A stretch of 64,000 bases of DNA from Nocardia colli (GTDB lineage Bacteria > Actinomycetota > Actinomycetes > Mycobacteriales > Mycobacteriaceae), in contig NZ_VXLC01000010.1 in NCBI RefSeq assembly GCF_008704205.1, forward strand, positions 248,001-312,000, in the 5' to 3' direction. The position numbers and the translations under genes were made by a program. This document shows, piece by piece, positions 34,587 to 45,683 of the stretch; positions within the stretch are counted from its first letter, which is position 1, and every line of letters starts with the position of its first letter. The notes under the pieces are model-generated. The model did not search any database and was not told the origin of the DNA. It saw nothing but the letters and a program-made list of their open reading frames with translations.

Positions 34587-35756
34587 TCACTGGTGCACGA
34601 TCTCGACCGGATCGGTGAGTGCGAGGGCGAGCGCGGACTGCTGGGCGGTGCTGCGCTGGGGGAGGGCCTGGACGGCCTTGTCCGTCTGCGTGCTCAGGTT
34701 GCCGACGATGGTCTGCAACTGGGTGACGCCGCCGGTGAGCTGGCTGATGGCGCTGACCAATTGGGCGCCGCCCTCGTCGGCCAGCCGGGGCAGGTCCTCG
34801 GCCAGTTTTGCGCCCTCGTTCAATTGCGCACTGGCACTGGTCATCCGGTCGACCACGGTGTGCAGCAGGGTGCCGAGGTCGGTACTGGGGTCGACCGCGC
34901 CGCCGACCAGCGCGCCGAGGCCGGTGAGCTGGGACCCGGCCTGTCCTGAAATGCCTTGCAGCGCTTCGAGCTTCTTGATGATGTCGGCCAGCGCCGGATC
35001 GCCGGCGAACGGCAGCGCGCGCAGCGGCGGCAGGATCTGGTCGAGCCCGGTGCTCACCGTGTTCGCCGTCTGCTCCACCTGTGCGATCGTGATGCCGGTC
35101 GAATCCAGCGCGACGGCAAGCTGATTCGCCTGCTTGGCCGCCCCGTCGACGGTGGAGTTCAGCAGCGCGATCGCCGAAGTCAGTTGGGCGGAACCCTCTT
35201 TCGCGAAATTCAGGAACCCGAGCAGCTGATCGGCGCCCGAGCTGAACTGCTCGGCGCCCGAAGCCGCCGCGTTCACCCCCGCTTTCAGCAACTGGGCGGT
35301 GAACTGCGCCTGCGTCATCTGGCTGCGCGCCTGCCCGACCGCGGACAGCGCCGCGTCGACACCCGCCGCGCCGACCCGGTGGGTGACCTCGGTGACCGCG
35401 CCGTTCACCAGGCCGGTGTCCGCGCCCTTGTGCGTGGCCACGGTGACCTTCGCGCGACGAGGTTCGGTGCCGGCCAGGGAGCCCATGGATTCGGTGAGGT
35501 CGGCAGGCAGGGTGATCACCGCGGCGTAGTCGTCGGTGTTCGCCTCGCCCGGCTCGGCCGCGGTCCACTCGTACCCGCCCGCGTCCTGCAACGCTTTGAC
35601 GACTCGTGCGCCCGTCGGCCCGGCGTCGGCATTGACCAGGGCGATGCGGGTGGGGCTGTCGTCGGATCGGCTGCACGCGGTGATTCCGGCGCCGAGCGCG
35701 CCCGCACTGACGAGAGCAACGACGAGCAGGGCCAAGCGGGCACTCTTTCCGGTCAC
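34587..35756 (-). CDS. Lipoprotein resembling the extracytoplasmic part of YhgE/Pip
   Basis: The GTG at 35756 gives 389 residues. The lipobox ends in ITAC (Cys28). Residues ~35-150 resemble the N-terminal YhgE/Pip domain (RIALVNADAGPTGARVVKAL, EANTDDYAAVITLPADLTES). A long helical region follows with Ser/Gln/Leu heptads and repeated Gly-Ala (QLTGLGALVGGAVDPSTDLG, ISQLTGGVTQLQTIVGNLST). It ends DPVEIVHQ, close to where full YhgE proteins enter their five-helix ABC-2-like membrane domain, which is absent here. It is therefore a detached soluble version anchored by lipid. Function unknown; relatives include the phage receptor Pip and a type VII secretion component. Confidence 0.7.
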   Translation of the reverse strand: MTGKSARLALLVVALVSAGALGAGITACSRSDDSPTRIALVNADAGPTGARVVKALQDAGGYEWTAAEPGEANTDDYAAVITLPADLTESMGSLAGTEPRRAKVTVATHKGADTGLVNGAVTEVTHRVGAAGVDAALSAVGQARSQMTQAQFTAQLLKAGVNAAASGAEQFSSGADQLLGFLNFAKEGSAQLTSAIALLNSTVDGAAKQANQLAVALDSTGITIAQVEQTANTVSTGLDQILPPLRALPFAGDPALADIIKKLEALQGISGQAGSQLTGLGALVGGAVDPSTDLGTLLHTVVDRMTSASAQLNEGAKLAEDLPRLADEGGAQLVSAISQLTGGVTQLQTIVGNLSTQTDKAVQALPQRSTAQQSALALALTDPVEIVHQ

Positions 35757-35841
35757 CCCGCCGACCCTAGAACCCGCACATGGCCTCAGCGTTGGCGTTT
35801 CTATGAGAGTTCGCTAAGGCCCCGCGCAAGTCTTCGCTTGT

Positions 35842-35971
35842 CGCGCACAAATTCGCCGACGATTTCACACGCGGCCCACGAAAACCAGCGCGGCGCTCAA
35901 AACCCCGCGCGACGAGTCCTGCGCGGGGTCTGGTGTCCCGCGCACGGATTCGCCAGCTGTTTCGTGCGCGG
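35842..35971. repeat. Cluster of GC-rich direct and inverted repeats downstream of prrB
   Basis: Two related 33-base units (35842-35874 and 35939-35971) share CGCGCAC..ATTCGCC..TTTC..CGCGG. The second has perfect arms, CCGCGCAC (35938-35945) and GTGCGCGG (35964-35971). Between them is a 9-bp hairpin, ACCCCGCGC (35902-35910) with GCGCGGGGT (35921-35929). It lies between the prrB stop and the next lipoprotein start and probably includes the prrAB terminator. Confidence 0.55.
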
Positions 35972-36012
35972 GGCGAGAAGCTGTGCGCGGCAGGACTGGA
36001 TGTGCGCGGCGA

Positions 36013-37386
36013 TCAGGGGGCGGTTGGCGCGGGGAGCTCCAGCACCAGGCGGATACCGCCCATTGTGCCGTCGTCGAAATAGGCTCGCCCGCCGTGCAAT
36101 TGGGCCTGCTGGGCGACCAGCGCGAGACCCAGCCCCGACCCGCCCTTGCTGGCCTGACTGCCACGGAAGAACCGATCGAACACGGCCTGCCGCTCGTCCG
36201 CCGGGATGCCGCGACCGTTGTCGTCCACGCTGATCACGATGTGCCCGTTCGGCGCTCGATGCGCGGAGACCAGCGCCTCGGTGGCGCGACCGTGTTTGAC
36301 CGAGTTGGCCAGCGCGTTGTCCACCGCGAGGCGCAAACCCGCGGGCAGGCCCAGCGTGACCAGCTCGGTGTCGCTGTCGATGCGCACCTTCAACCCGGGG
36401 AAGTGCCGCATGGCGTCGTGCGCGGCCTGGTCGCACAGGTCGCCGACATCGGTGGCGACGTGGTCGCGTTCGTTGGTGAGATCGCCGGTCGCGAGCCGTT
36501 CCAGGGCCGCGAGGGTGGTTTCGACTCGGCCCTGGCTGCGTTGCAGATCGGCGAGGATCTCCGCGCGCTGCGCCTCGTCCAGGTCGAGGGTGCGTAAGAC
36601 CTCCAGATCGGTGCGCATGGCGGTGAGCGGAGTGCGCAGCTCGTGCGCGGACACCGCGGCGAAATCGCGCGCGGTTTCCAGCGCGGCCGCGGTTTCCGAC
36701 TGGGCCTGGTCCACCCGCTGCAACATCGTATTCACCGCGTCGGCAAGCTTTTCCGCTTCGCGCACGCCTGAGCCGTCCACCGGCGTCTGCGGGTTCTGCG
36801 GATCGGGCAGACCGCTGCGCGCGTCGACCTGACGGGTGAGCCGCACGATCGGACGCACCGCACGCCCCGCCAGCAGCCAGCCCAGCGCCGCGGAGGCCGC
36901 GATGGCGAACAGGGCCCCGCCGAGCACCCAGCGTCGCTGCTCGGCGGTCGCGGCGGCCGCCGACGCGGTCGGGATGCCCATCGACACCACCCGGCCCGCG
37001 GGCTGATTCTCGGTCGTCGACAGGATCCGGTACGGCGTGCCGCCGACCGGCACCGTCCGCGAACCCGGTGCCAGATCGGGCAATTGGGTCGGCGTGCTCG
37101 CGATGACGTCGCCGTTCACCCGGACGGTGACGGCGATGTCGTTGTTCAACCCGGGCACGAAGCCGATAACGCGCACCACGACGACCGGTTCGATCAATAC
37201 CAAGCGCGCGGCGATCGCCAGCTGCTGATCGGATTGCCGCATGTTGTTGCGCTCGATCGCGTGAATACTGATCACGCTGATCACCGCGACGACGATGACC
37301 GCACCCGCGGCCGCCGCGCCTGCGACCCGGGTGCGCAGCGAAAAGGCCCGGCGCCACAGCGATTTCGGCGCGGCGACCTGCGTCAT
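36013..37386 (-). CDS. prrB: Sensor histidine kinase PrrB
   Basis: This is a 457-residue kinase from the ATG at 37386, overlapping the prrA stop as ATGA. Topology: first helix GAAAAGAVIVVAVISVISIH, an external loop to ~residue 150, second helix LGGALFAIAASAALGWLLAG, HAMP, then HisKA with FAAVSAHELRTPLTAMRTDL (His248), and HATPase boxes DNALANSVKHG, DDNGRGIPADE, GSGLGLALV. It pairs with PrrA. In mycobacteria PrrAB is an essential or conditionally essential system affecting early intracellular growth, respiration and nitrogen response. Same order as Rv0902c/Rv0903c. Confidence 0.92.
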   Translation of the reverse strand: MTQVAAPKSLWRRAFSLRTRVAGAAAAGAVIVVAVISVISIHAIERNNMRQSDQQLAIAARLVLIEPVVVVRVIGFVPGLNNDIAVTVRVNGDVIASTPTQLPDLAPGSRTVPVGGTPYRILSTTENQPAGRVVSMGIPTASAAAATAEQRRWVLGGALFAIAASAALGWLLAGRAVRPIVRLTRQVDARSGLPDPQNPQTPVDGSGVREAEKLADAVNTMLQRVDQAQSETAAALETARDFAAVSAHELRTPLTAMRTDLEVLRTLDLDEAQRAEILADLQRSQGRVETTLAALERLATGDLTNERDHVATDVGDLCDQAAHDAMRHFPGLKVRIDSDTELVTLGLPAGLRLAVDNALANSVKHGRATEALVSAHRAPNGHIVISVDDNGRGIPADERQAVFDRFFRGSQASKGGSGLGLALVAQQAQLHGGRAYFDDGTMGGIRLVLELPAPTAP

Positions 37387-38093
37387 TTGGGCGCCCGCAG
37401 CACGAACCCGACCCCGCGGATCGTGTGCAGCAGCCGCGGCGCGCCATCCACCTCCAGCTTGCGCCGCAGGTACCCGACGAATACGTCGACCACATTGGTG
37501 TCGGCCGCGAAGTCGTAGCCCCACACCAGTTCCAGCAGCCGCTCGCGGCTCAGCACCACGCCGACATTGCGCGCCAGCGTGGACAGCAGCTCGAATTCCC
37601 GCTTGGTCAGCTCGATTTCGGCGCCGTTCAGCAGCGCGCGATAGCCCGCGACATCGACTTCCAGCGGCCCGACGGTGATCGCGCCCGGCGTGGCCGGCGG
37701 CTGAGTATCGGTGCGCCTGCGCAGCAACGCCTTGATCCGCGCGACGAGTTCGGCCAGCACGAACGGCTTGACCAGATAGTCGTCGGCCCCCGATTCCAGT
37801 CCGGAGATCCGATCGTCCACCGAGGCCCGCGCGCTGAGCACACAGATCGGCACCTCGTTGCCCAGCGCGCGCAACGCGGTCACCACGCCCGCGCCATCGA
37901 GCACCGGCATGTTCATATCGAGCACGATCGCGTCCGGCGCGTGCTCGTTCACGCTGCGCAGCGCCTGCGCGCCGTCCCTGGCCACCAGCACGTGGAACCC
38001 GGAAAGCCGCAGGCCGCGCTCGACCGACGCGAGCACGTCCTCGTCGTCATCGACGACGAGGACGGTCGGGGTCGTAGGTGTCACGTCTGTCAT
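37383..38093 (-). CDS. prrA: Response regulator PrrA
   Basis: This is a 236-residue OmpR-type regulator. The receiver domain has acidic pocket DDDED (15-19), phospho-acceptor Asp59 in IVLDMNMP, and Lys in YLVKPFVLAEL. The winged helix covers ~140-236 (ELTKREFELLSTLARNVGVV, DVFVGYLRRKLE, LHTIRGVGFVLR). The gene order prrA-prrB with a four-base overlap indicates one operon. The stretch upstream of the ATG to the haemophore-like stop is only 49 bp, so the promoter is short or shared. Confidence 0.94.
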   Translation of the reverse strand: MTDVTPTTPTVLVVDDDEDVLASVERGLRLSGFHVLVARDGAQALRSVNEHAPDAIVLDMNMPVLDGAGVVTALRALGNEVPICVLSARASVDDRISGLESGADDYLVKPFVLAELVARIKALLRRRTDTQPPATPGAITVGPLEVDVAGYRALLNGAEIELTKREFELLSTLARNVGVVLSRERLLELVWGYDFAADTNVVDVFVGYLRRKLEVDGAPRLLHTIRGVGFVLRAPK

Positions 38094-38142
38094 TGTGCCG
38101 TCACCGATCGGTGCAACCGCTCAGGTGGGCATGCGCGCCCGG

Positions 38143-38529
38143 TCAGTAGTTGTGGCAGGAGTCGGCGACGGCCTGGATGGTGCCGCGCAGCTGGGCGTAG
38201 CGCGGGTCGTTCTGGGCCTGCTGGACCGCGTCCGGGTTCTCGTTGATCGCCCGCTGCAATTCCGCGCGGCGCTGCTCGACCGGCTGATCGAACTTGCGCT
38301 GCAACTCGGCCTTCTGCGCAGGGTTCGCGTCGAGCATCTTGGCCAGCTGCGGGGCCTTGTCGTGCAGCGCGGCGTCGACCTGCGCGAACGAACAGTCCGA
38401 GTTCAGCAGCGGGCCGGCCAGCTCCATCGGGTCGGCGGAGGCGATCGCCGGGCCGAGGAACACGGCGACGGTGGCCAGCCCGCCCGCGGCGAGGGCGGCG
38501 ACAGCGGGACGGCCAACGGAACGCTTCAT
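38143..38529 (-). CDS. Secreted haemophore-related small protein
   Basis: This is a 128-residue protein. The signal peptide is AVAALAAGGLATVAVFLGPA with cleavage at ASA-DP. The mature ~95 residues are helical: MELAGPLLNSDCSFAQVDAA, AELQRKFDQPVEQRRAELQR, ending DSCHNY, with two cysteines positioned for one disulphide. This matches the mycobacterial/nocardial haemophore (Rv0203-like, MHB) family, whose founder shuttles haem. The usual partner MmpL transporters are not in the window, so haem binding is inferred. Same strand as prrA, 49 bp upstream of it. Confidence 0.75.
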   Translation of the reverse strand: MKRSVGRPAVAALAAGGLATVAVFLGPAIASADPMELAGPLLNSDCSFAQVDAALHDKAPQLAKMLDANPAQKAELQRKFDQPVEQRRAELQRAINENPDAVQQAQNDPRYAQLRGTIQAVADSCHNY

Positions 38530-38764
38530 GGTGTGACTCCAGTTCGTCGAGGGGTGGTTACCAGCGCCCTCGACGCTAGGCCGCCGCACTGGCACCTTGT
38601 TGAACGTTCCCTAAGGAATCTCTGAGCACCCACTTCGATCTGCGCGGTGCTCAACGGAAATATTCAGTAGGACAACTGATTTCATGAGCACATGGGTAAC
38701 TCGCCGGGTACCGGCTAACTTGCCGCCGGGCGCCAACGGCACAGTCGCGGCACCCGAGTCTGGC

Positions 38765-40762
<1,998 letters not shown>

Positions 40763-41078
40763 ACCCGTGACTCCCTAGCCTCGCCTCGATGCCCGCCTCG
40801 ATAGATCTGGTTGATTGTGGCAGACTTCACGCGACGCCCGGGTGGGTGTTGTGACCTTTGGTTTTGCCTGGAACGGCCAGGTCAAGGGTCGCATGCTTAC
40901 TCGGAGTCACCCAAGAAGTTATTGATCCGTTAGAATCTGATGTCACTTATTTGGGCCGTCGTAGACGCAATTTCTCGGCCAGCCGCAGTTCTCGGCCAGC
41001 TCCGCCTGTCGAGCCAGTATGCGTGTGGAGGTTCGCTGATGGCGCGTGGTTGGGGCCAGTTTGGAAAGTGAGTGGGAG
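40763..41078. promoter_or_regulatory. Divergent promoter region between prpE and the sensor-kinase operon
   Basis: This 316-bp stretch has no convincing gene. A TAGAAT box at 40931-40936, in an AT-richer patch (GTTATTGATCCG), is the best -10 candidate for the kinase operon and would give a long leader. CCTGG-AACGG-CCAGG (40867-40881) is a short inverted repeat that could be an operator. Confidence 0.4.
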
Positions 41079-44000
41079 ATGCGTGAGGCCGCTAGGTCCG
41101 GCAGAAGGCGCTGGGCGCTCGGCAACTGGGACCTGCGCTGGAAGGTGACGGCAGTTCTCGCCGTCCCGCTGGCCGTCGCGGTAGGCCTTGGCGTGTCCAG
41201 GATTTCATCGGAGTTCACCAACTCGGGTCGGCTCGCCGACGTCGCGGAGAACGTCCAGGCCATTCCGGCCGTCACGGCGCTGAGCGCGCAGACGGCGACG
41301 ACTGTCGGTTCGCAGATGATCGCGGTCGCGCCGAACGTCTCGGTGGTGACCGACCAGAACCTCGCCGATCTCGACAAGGCGATTGCCAACGCGGAGAAGG
41401 CCGCCGACAAGCTCAGTGGTGTGTCCGGCGCGCGTTCGGCGTTGGACAGCATGCTCAATCAGGCAAAAGCCGTTCGGCAGCAAGGCAAGAACGTCAGCAC
41501 CGGGCCGAGCTCGGATGCCATCGGCCTGATCGACCGGGTGCGTAATGACAGCGTGCGGATCGTCGAGACGACGGTCGGCCAGGTCAGCGACACCGCGGTC
41601 GACACGGCCAAGCTGCGCCTCGTCGACTCGCTCAACACGCGTGCGACGCTGGTCGGCGAGGTCGCCGCGTTCCCAGAAGTGTTGAAGGACCCGAAGGTCG
41701 GCACGCCGGGCTTCCTCACCGCGGCCAACACCGAGCGCTCGCTGCTCGGCGTGCTGTCGCATCGGTTCGCCGACGGGGACACCTCGATCGCCGATCTGCG
41801 CGCGGGCATCGACACTCGCGTGACGTTGCTGAACAGCCCGCAGTCGCAGGCCGGTCAGATTCCGGTCGGCGATCTGAAGAAGTCGCTCACCGACAGTCTC
41901 GCGGTCTACGAGCTCGTGGTGAGCCGGGCGACCAAGGACATCGACAGCGCGATGAACTCGCTGGTGTCCACCGCGCAACGGGACGCGTGGACCTACACCG
42001 CGGTCGTCGTCGCCACCATCCTCGCGGCGTTGCTGCTCGCGGTGTTCGTGGCGCGCTCGATGATCGTGCCGCTGCACCGGCTTCGCCTGGCCGCCTTGCG
42101 GGTTGCCGAGAGCGACCTGCCGCACGAGGTGGCCCAGCTCCGCACCGGCGCGTCGCCGGAAGAGGTGCCGCTGGAACCGATGCCGGTGCGCAGCACCGAG
42201 GAGATCGGCCAGCTGGCCCGCGCGGTGGACGACATCCACGGCCAGGCGCTGCGCCTCGCGAGCGACCAGGCGCAGATGCGTTCACAGGTCAACGACATGT
42301 TCGAGACGCTGGCCCGCCGCTCCAAGTCCCTGGTCGACCATCAGCTCAGCCTGATCGAGGCGATGGAGTACGACGAGAAGGACCCGCGGCTGCTGGAGAA
42401 CCTGTTCCGGCTCGACCATCTCGCCGCTCGTATGCGGCGTAACGGTGACAACCTGCTCATCCTCGCCGGCACCCGGCAGCGGCGCGCGAAGTCGGCCCCG
42501 GTCGAGATCGCCGACGTGCTGCGGGCCGCGATCTCCGAGGTCGAGGACTACGAGCGCGTGAAACTGGGTGCCACGCCGCGTGGTTCGCTGGTCGAGCCCG
42601 CCGCCTCGGACATGGCGCACCTGTTCGCCGAGCTGCTGGACAACGCGCTGCGTGCCTCCCCGCCGGAGACCGACGTGAAGTTCACCTTCGCGCAGGCGCA
42701 CGACCAGGGCATGCTCATCGAGGTGGCCGACCGCGGCATCGGTATGCCGCCGTCCGAAATGGCCGATATCAACCGGCGTCTGGAACAGACCGCCGAGCCC
42801 GGCCCCGACACCGCCCGGCACATGGGTCTTTTCGTGGTCGGCCGGCTGGCCGAGCGGCACGGGCTCACCGTGCGGCTGCGCCCGACCTTCGACACCGCGC
42901 GCGATCCGGGCGTCACGGTGACCGTGCACGTTCCCGGCGGGCTCATCGTCGCGGGCAAGCCGATCACCGCGCAGCCGGTCACCCCGTCGCCGCAGGCGGG
43001 CGAGCGGCCGCGGCCGGCCGCTCCGTCGTCGATGCAGATGCGGGCGATCACCCGGACCCCGGGCGGCAACGTCATGGTGACCGTCGATCCCGGCGTCAGC
43101 GGACCGCTGCCGATCACCAAGGCCAACCCCAGCGGGCCGATTCCGGCCGGCGGTGGGCTGCCGCAGCGGCAGCCGGGTAACTCGATGGCGTCCGGGCTGC
43201 AATCGAACGCACAGCAGCCGGGTGCGACGCTGCGCCCCGCACCGGGTGGTCCGCCGTCCGGTGGGCCGCAGCGCGGCAAGCTCGCCGCCGCGAACCTACC
43301 CAAGCGCAATCTCGCCCCCGGCGGTCCGCCGCCGCGGCAGCCGGGTGGTCCGGGCGAGCCGACCGTGACGGGTCTGCCGCCGCGGGACGCGAATTCGGGC
43401 GAGCTGCCCAAGCGTCAGCCGGGCAGCAACGGCGTACCGCAGCCGAGCATCAGTGGTCTCGCGCAGCCGCCCAGCGGCCTGCCGCAGCGTCAGCGTGGCG
43501 AGAACGGGCTCCCGCAACGGGATTCCACGCCGGGCGTGCTGCCGCAGCGGGACCCGAGCGCGGGCGGACTGCCGCAGCGCGACAGCGCCCCGGGTGGTCT
43601 GCCGCAACGGCAGACCGGGCCGAGCGGCTTACCGCAGCGGGAGGGCCTGCCGCAACGCGACCCGAATGCCGGTGGTTTGCCACAGCGTGAGCCTGCGTCC
43701 GGTGACCTGCCGCAGCGCGAGTCCGCGTCCGGCGGTCTGCCGCAACGGGATCCGAGCGCGGGTGGCTTGCCGCAGCGTGAGCCGACCGCGGGCGGCTTGC
43801 CGCAGCGCGAGCCGACCGCAGGTGGCCTGCCGCGTCGTCAGCGTGGCGAGAACGGTATGCCGCAGCGTGAGTCCGCGTCCGGTGGCTTGCCGCAACGGGA
43901 TCCGAGCATCGGTGGTCTGCCGCAGCGTGAGTCCGCGTCCGGTGTTCTGCCGCAACGGGATCCGACCGCGAGTGGTCTGCCGCAACGTGATTCGAGTCTG

Positions 44001-44891
44001 CCGCAGCGCGATCCGAGTTCCGGTGGTCTGCCGCAGCGTGAGTCCGCGTCCGGTGGCTTGCCGCAACGGGATCCGAGCATCGGTGGTCTGCCGCAGCGTG
44101 ACCCGAGTGCGGGCGGTTTGCCGCAGCGCGATTCGAGTCTGCCGCAGCGCGATCCGAGTTCCGGTGGTCTGCCGCAGCGTGACCCGAGTGCGGGCGGTCT
44201 GCCGCAGCGCGATCCGAGCACCGGTGGCCAGCGGCACGCGGCGGCCAGCCTGCCGCAGCGGGAGACGACACCGACCGGCCTGCCGCAGCGGCAGCCGGGC
44301 ACCCAGGTGCCGCCGAACCTGCCCCAGCGCGAGCCGGGTGACGGTCTGCCGCAGCGGGATTCCTCGCCGGGCCTTGGTCTGTCCCAGCGCGGCCGGGGTA
44401 CGCTGCCCGGCGTCGACGAGCAGCCGAAGGATGCGGAGGCCGCAGGCGGCGATCCAGGCAGGCACAGTTACCGCGCCAACCCGACCAGGACGGCGTCGTT
44501 CTTCCAGACCAGGCTTCAGCCCGCGGTCGAGACCGGCGATTCCGTCATGGGCGGGACACCGATTTTCGCGGAAATGATGTCGGCGTGGCTGTCAGACCCG
44601 AATATGGACAGGTCCACCGTGGCCGCCTCCTTCGAATCACCCGGTGATGAAGGATGGCAGGCGGCTCGGGCGGCCAGCGAGGCACAATCCGAAACAAGGA
44701 CGGCGGCCGGGTTGCCGCAACGCAATCCGGGCGGAAGGCTGGTCCCGGGCGCCGTCAACGGTGCGGTGGAACGAGCACCGAGCCGTGATCCAGAAACGAT
44801 CAGGTCCAGCCTGAGTCGCCATCAGCAGGGCGTCCGGGACGGCCGCGCGATGAGAGCAATGAACTTAACCGGAGATAAAGGAGACCGATGA
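41079..44891 (+). CDS. Conservon histidine kinase (NIT-HAMP-HATPase) with LPQR-repeat tail
   Basis: The ATG at 41079 gives 1270 residues. Helix 1 is at ~22-42 (KVTAVLAVPLAVAVGLGV), a helical nitrate/nitrite-sensor-like extracellular domain runs to ~303, helix 2 is at ~304-328, then HAMP. The kinase core has SLVDHQLSLIEAME (His421) and FAELLDNALRAS (Asn522), VADRGIGMPPSEM. After ~residue 640 the chain is Pro/Gln/Arg-rich. Residues 801-1093 are ~28 near-tandem LPQRxPxxGG units, followed by a conserved C-terminal part (TASFFQTRLQPAVETGD, GVRDGRAMRAMNL). The stop overlaps the roadblock start (ATGA). Such kinases head CvnA-D operons, and the downstream partners are all present. An alternative start is GTG at 41046. 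Confidence 0.87.
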   Translation: MREAARSGRRRWALGNWDLRWKVTAVLAVPLAVAVGLGVSRISSEFTNSGRLADVAENVQAIPAVTALSAQTATTVGSQMIAVAPNVSVVTDQNLADLDKAIANAEKAADKLSGVSGARSALDSMLNQAKAVRQQGKNVSTGPSSDAIGLIDRVRNDSVRIVETTVGQVSDTAVDTAKLRLVDSLNTRATLVGEVAAFPEVLKDPKVGTPGFLTAANTERSLLGVLSHRFADGDTSIADLRAGIDTRVTLLNSPQSQAGQIPVGDLKKSLTDSLAVYELVVSRATKDIDSAMNSLVSTAQRDAWTYTAVVVATILAALLLAVFVARSMIVPLHRLRLAALRVAESDLPHEVAQLRTGASPEEVPLEPMPVRSTEEIGQLARAVDDIHGQALRLASDQAQMRSQVNDMFETLARRSKSLVDHQLSLIEAMEYDEKDPRLLENLFRLDHLAARMRRNGDNLLILAGTRQRRAKSAPVEIADVLRAAISEVEDYERVKLGATPRGSLVEPAASDMAHLFAELLDNALRASPPETDVKFTFAQAHDQGMLIEVADRGIGMPPSEMADINRRLEQTAEPGPDTARHMGLFVVGRLAERHGLTVRLRPTFDTARDPGVTVTVHVPGGLIVAGKPITAQPVTPSPQAGERPRPAAPSSMQMRAITRTPGGNVMVTVDPGVSGPLPITKANPSGPIPAGGGLPQRQPGNSMASGLQSNAQQPGATLRPAPGGPPSGGPQRGKLAAANLPKRNLAPGGPPPRQPGGPGEPTVTGLPPRDANSGELPKRQPGSNGVPQPSISGLAQPPSGLPQRQRGENGLPQRDSTPGVLPQRDPSAGGLPQRDSAPGGLPQRQTGPSGLPQREGLPQRDPNAGGLPQREPASGDLPQRESASGGLPQRDPSAGGLPQREPTAGGLPQREPTAGGLPRRQRGENGMPQRESASGGLPQRDPSIGGLPQRESASGVLPQRDPTASGLPQRDSSLPQRDPSSGGLPQRESASGGLPQRDPSIGGLPQRDPSAGGLPQRDSSLPQRDPSSGGLPQRDPSAGGLPQRDPSTGGQRHAAASLPQRETTPTGLPQRQPGTQVPPNLPQREPGDGLPQRDSSPGLGLSQRGRGTLPGVDEQPKDAEAAGGDPGRHSYRANPTRTASFFQTRLQPAVETGDSVMGGTPIFAEMMSAWLSDPNMDRSTVAASFESPGDEGWQAARAASEAQSETRTAAGLPQRNPGGRLVPGAVNGAVERAPSRDPETIRSSLSRHQQGVRDGRAMRAMNLTGDKGDR
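43479..44357 (+). repeat. LPQR decapeptide-coding tandem repeats
   Basis: About 28 imperfect 21-30-bp units (CTGCCGCAGCG + GA(T/C)CCGAGC-type + GGTGGT) encode LPQR(D/E)(P/S)xxGG. Two further LPQR motifs lie outside the block (43158 and near 44710). Some units are compressed to seven residues (LPQRDSS). A higher-order duplication is visible: the order DSS-DPSSGG repeats at ~43987-44040 and ~44131-44180. Confidence 0.9.
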
Positions 44892-45301
44892 ACCCCGATC
44901 TAGGTGGTACGAATCGTCAGCTGGATTGGCTGGTTTCGAACTTCGCCAACGAGGTTCCTGGCGTAGCCCATGCCGTCCTGGTCTCGGCTGACGGCCTACT
45001 CATGGCCGCGAGCGCTCAGCTGCCCGTCGACCGTGCCGAGCAGCTCTCGGCCGTTACCGCCGGACTGGCCAGCCTCTCGGTCGGCGTCTCGAACCTGTTC
45101 GAGGGCGGCACCGTGCTGCAATCCGTCGTCGAGATGGAGCACGGCTACCTGCTACTCATGGCGGTCGGCGACGGCTCGTACCTTGCCGTGCTGACCAACA
45201 CGTCGTGCGACATCGGTCAGGTCGGCTACGAGATGGCGTTGTTGGTCGAGCGGGTTGGCCAGACAGTTCAGGCCACGCCACGCGTCACGATGGGTTCCTG
45301 A
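44888..45301 (+). CDS. Roadblock/LC7 domain protein (CvnB type)
   Basis: This is a 137-residue protein. The roadblock/LC7 fold is at ~10-115: LDWLVSNFANEVPGVAHAVL, VSADGLLMAASAQLPVDRAE, GTVLQSVVEMEHGYLLLMAV, GDGSYLAVLTNTSCDIGQVG. Bacterial roadblock proteins modulate or scaffold small GTPases such as the one encoded two genes downstream. It starts within the stop of the kinase gene, preceded by AAAGGAGACC, so it is strongly coupled. Confidence 0.93.
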   Translation: MNPDLGGTNRQLDWLVSNFANEVPGVAHAVLVSADGLLMAASAQLPVDRAEQLSAVTAGLASLSVGVSNLFEGGTVLQSVVEMEHGYLLLMAVGDGSYLAVLTNTSCDIGQVGYEMALLVERVGQTVQATPRVTMGS

Positions 45302-45308
45302 TGGTGGG

Positions 45309-45683
45309 ATGGACATAGAAGATCACCGCTTGGGGAGCGCCGAGCCCAGTCTCGTCCGCCCATACTCGTTGACCGCAGGCCGAACGAGGCCCGCGGTCGA
45401 GTTGGCGTTGGAGGCGCTCGTCGCATCGCATCCGGTCGCCCTGGAGCGGCAGTTCGAACTGACCAACATCGAGACGTCAATCGTGGAGTTGTGCAGAGAA
45501 TCGCCGTCCGTCGCTGAGGTAGCAGCCCGACTTGGTATCCCCATCGGGGTGGCTCGCGTGCTGGTTGCCGACCTGATCGAGGCCGGGCATGTACGCGTTT
45601 CGGCGACTTTGAAAGACGATTCCAGCGACGATGAACGTCGCGAGCTGATCGAAAGGGTTCTCAGTGGACTCCGGCGTATTTGA
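45309..45683 (+). CDS. DUF742 protein (CvnC type)
   Basis: The ATG at 45309 gives 124 residues. DUF742 landmarks: SLVRPYSLTAGRTRPAVELA at the N-terminus and a winged-helix-like second half (RESPSVAEVAARLGIPIGVA, RVLVADLIEAGHVRVS). It belongs to the conserved four-gene conservon and probably has a DNA- or partner-binding role. The 3' end overlaps the GTPase start by 20 bases. Confidence 0.92.
   Translation: MDIEDHRLGSAEPSLVRPYSLTAGRTRPAVELALEALVASHPVALERQFELTNIETSIVELCRESPSVAEVAARLGIPIGVARVLVADLIEAGHVRVSATLKDDSSDDERRELIERVLSGLRRI

Noticed and set aside
41205..42239. 344-codon minus-strand frame opposite the sensor kinase
   Set aside because: A shadow frame. The kinase strand has continuous NIT, HAMP and kinase motifs.
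43479..44357. Regular direct repeats resembling a CRISPR array
   Set aside because: The repeats are in frame with the kinase, their length varies by codons, there are no unique spacers of constant size, and there are no cas genes.
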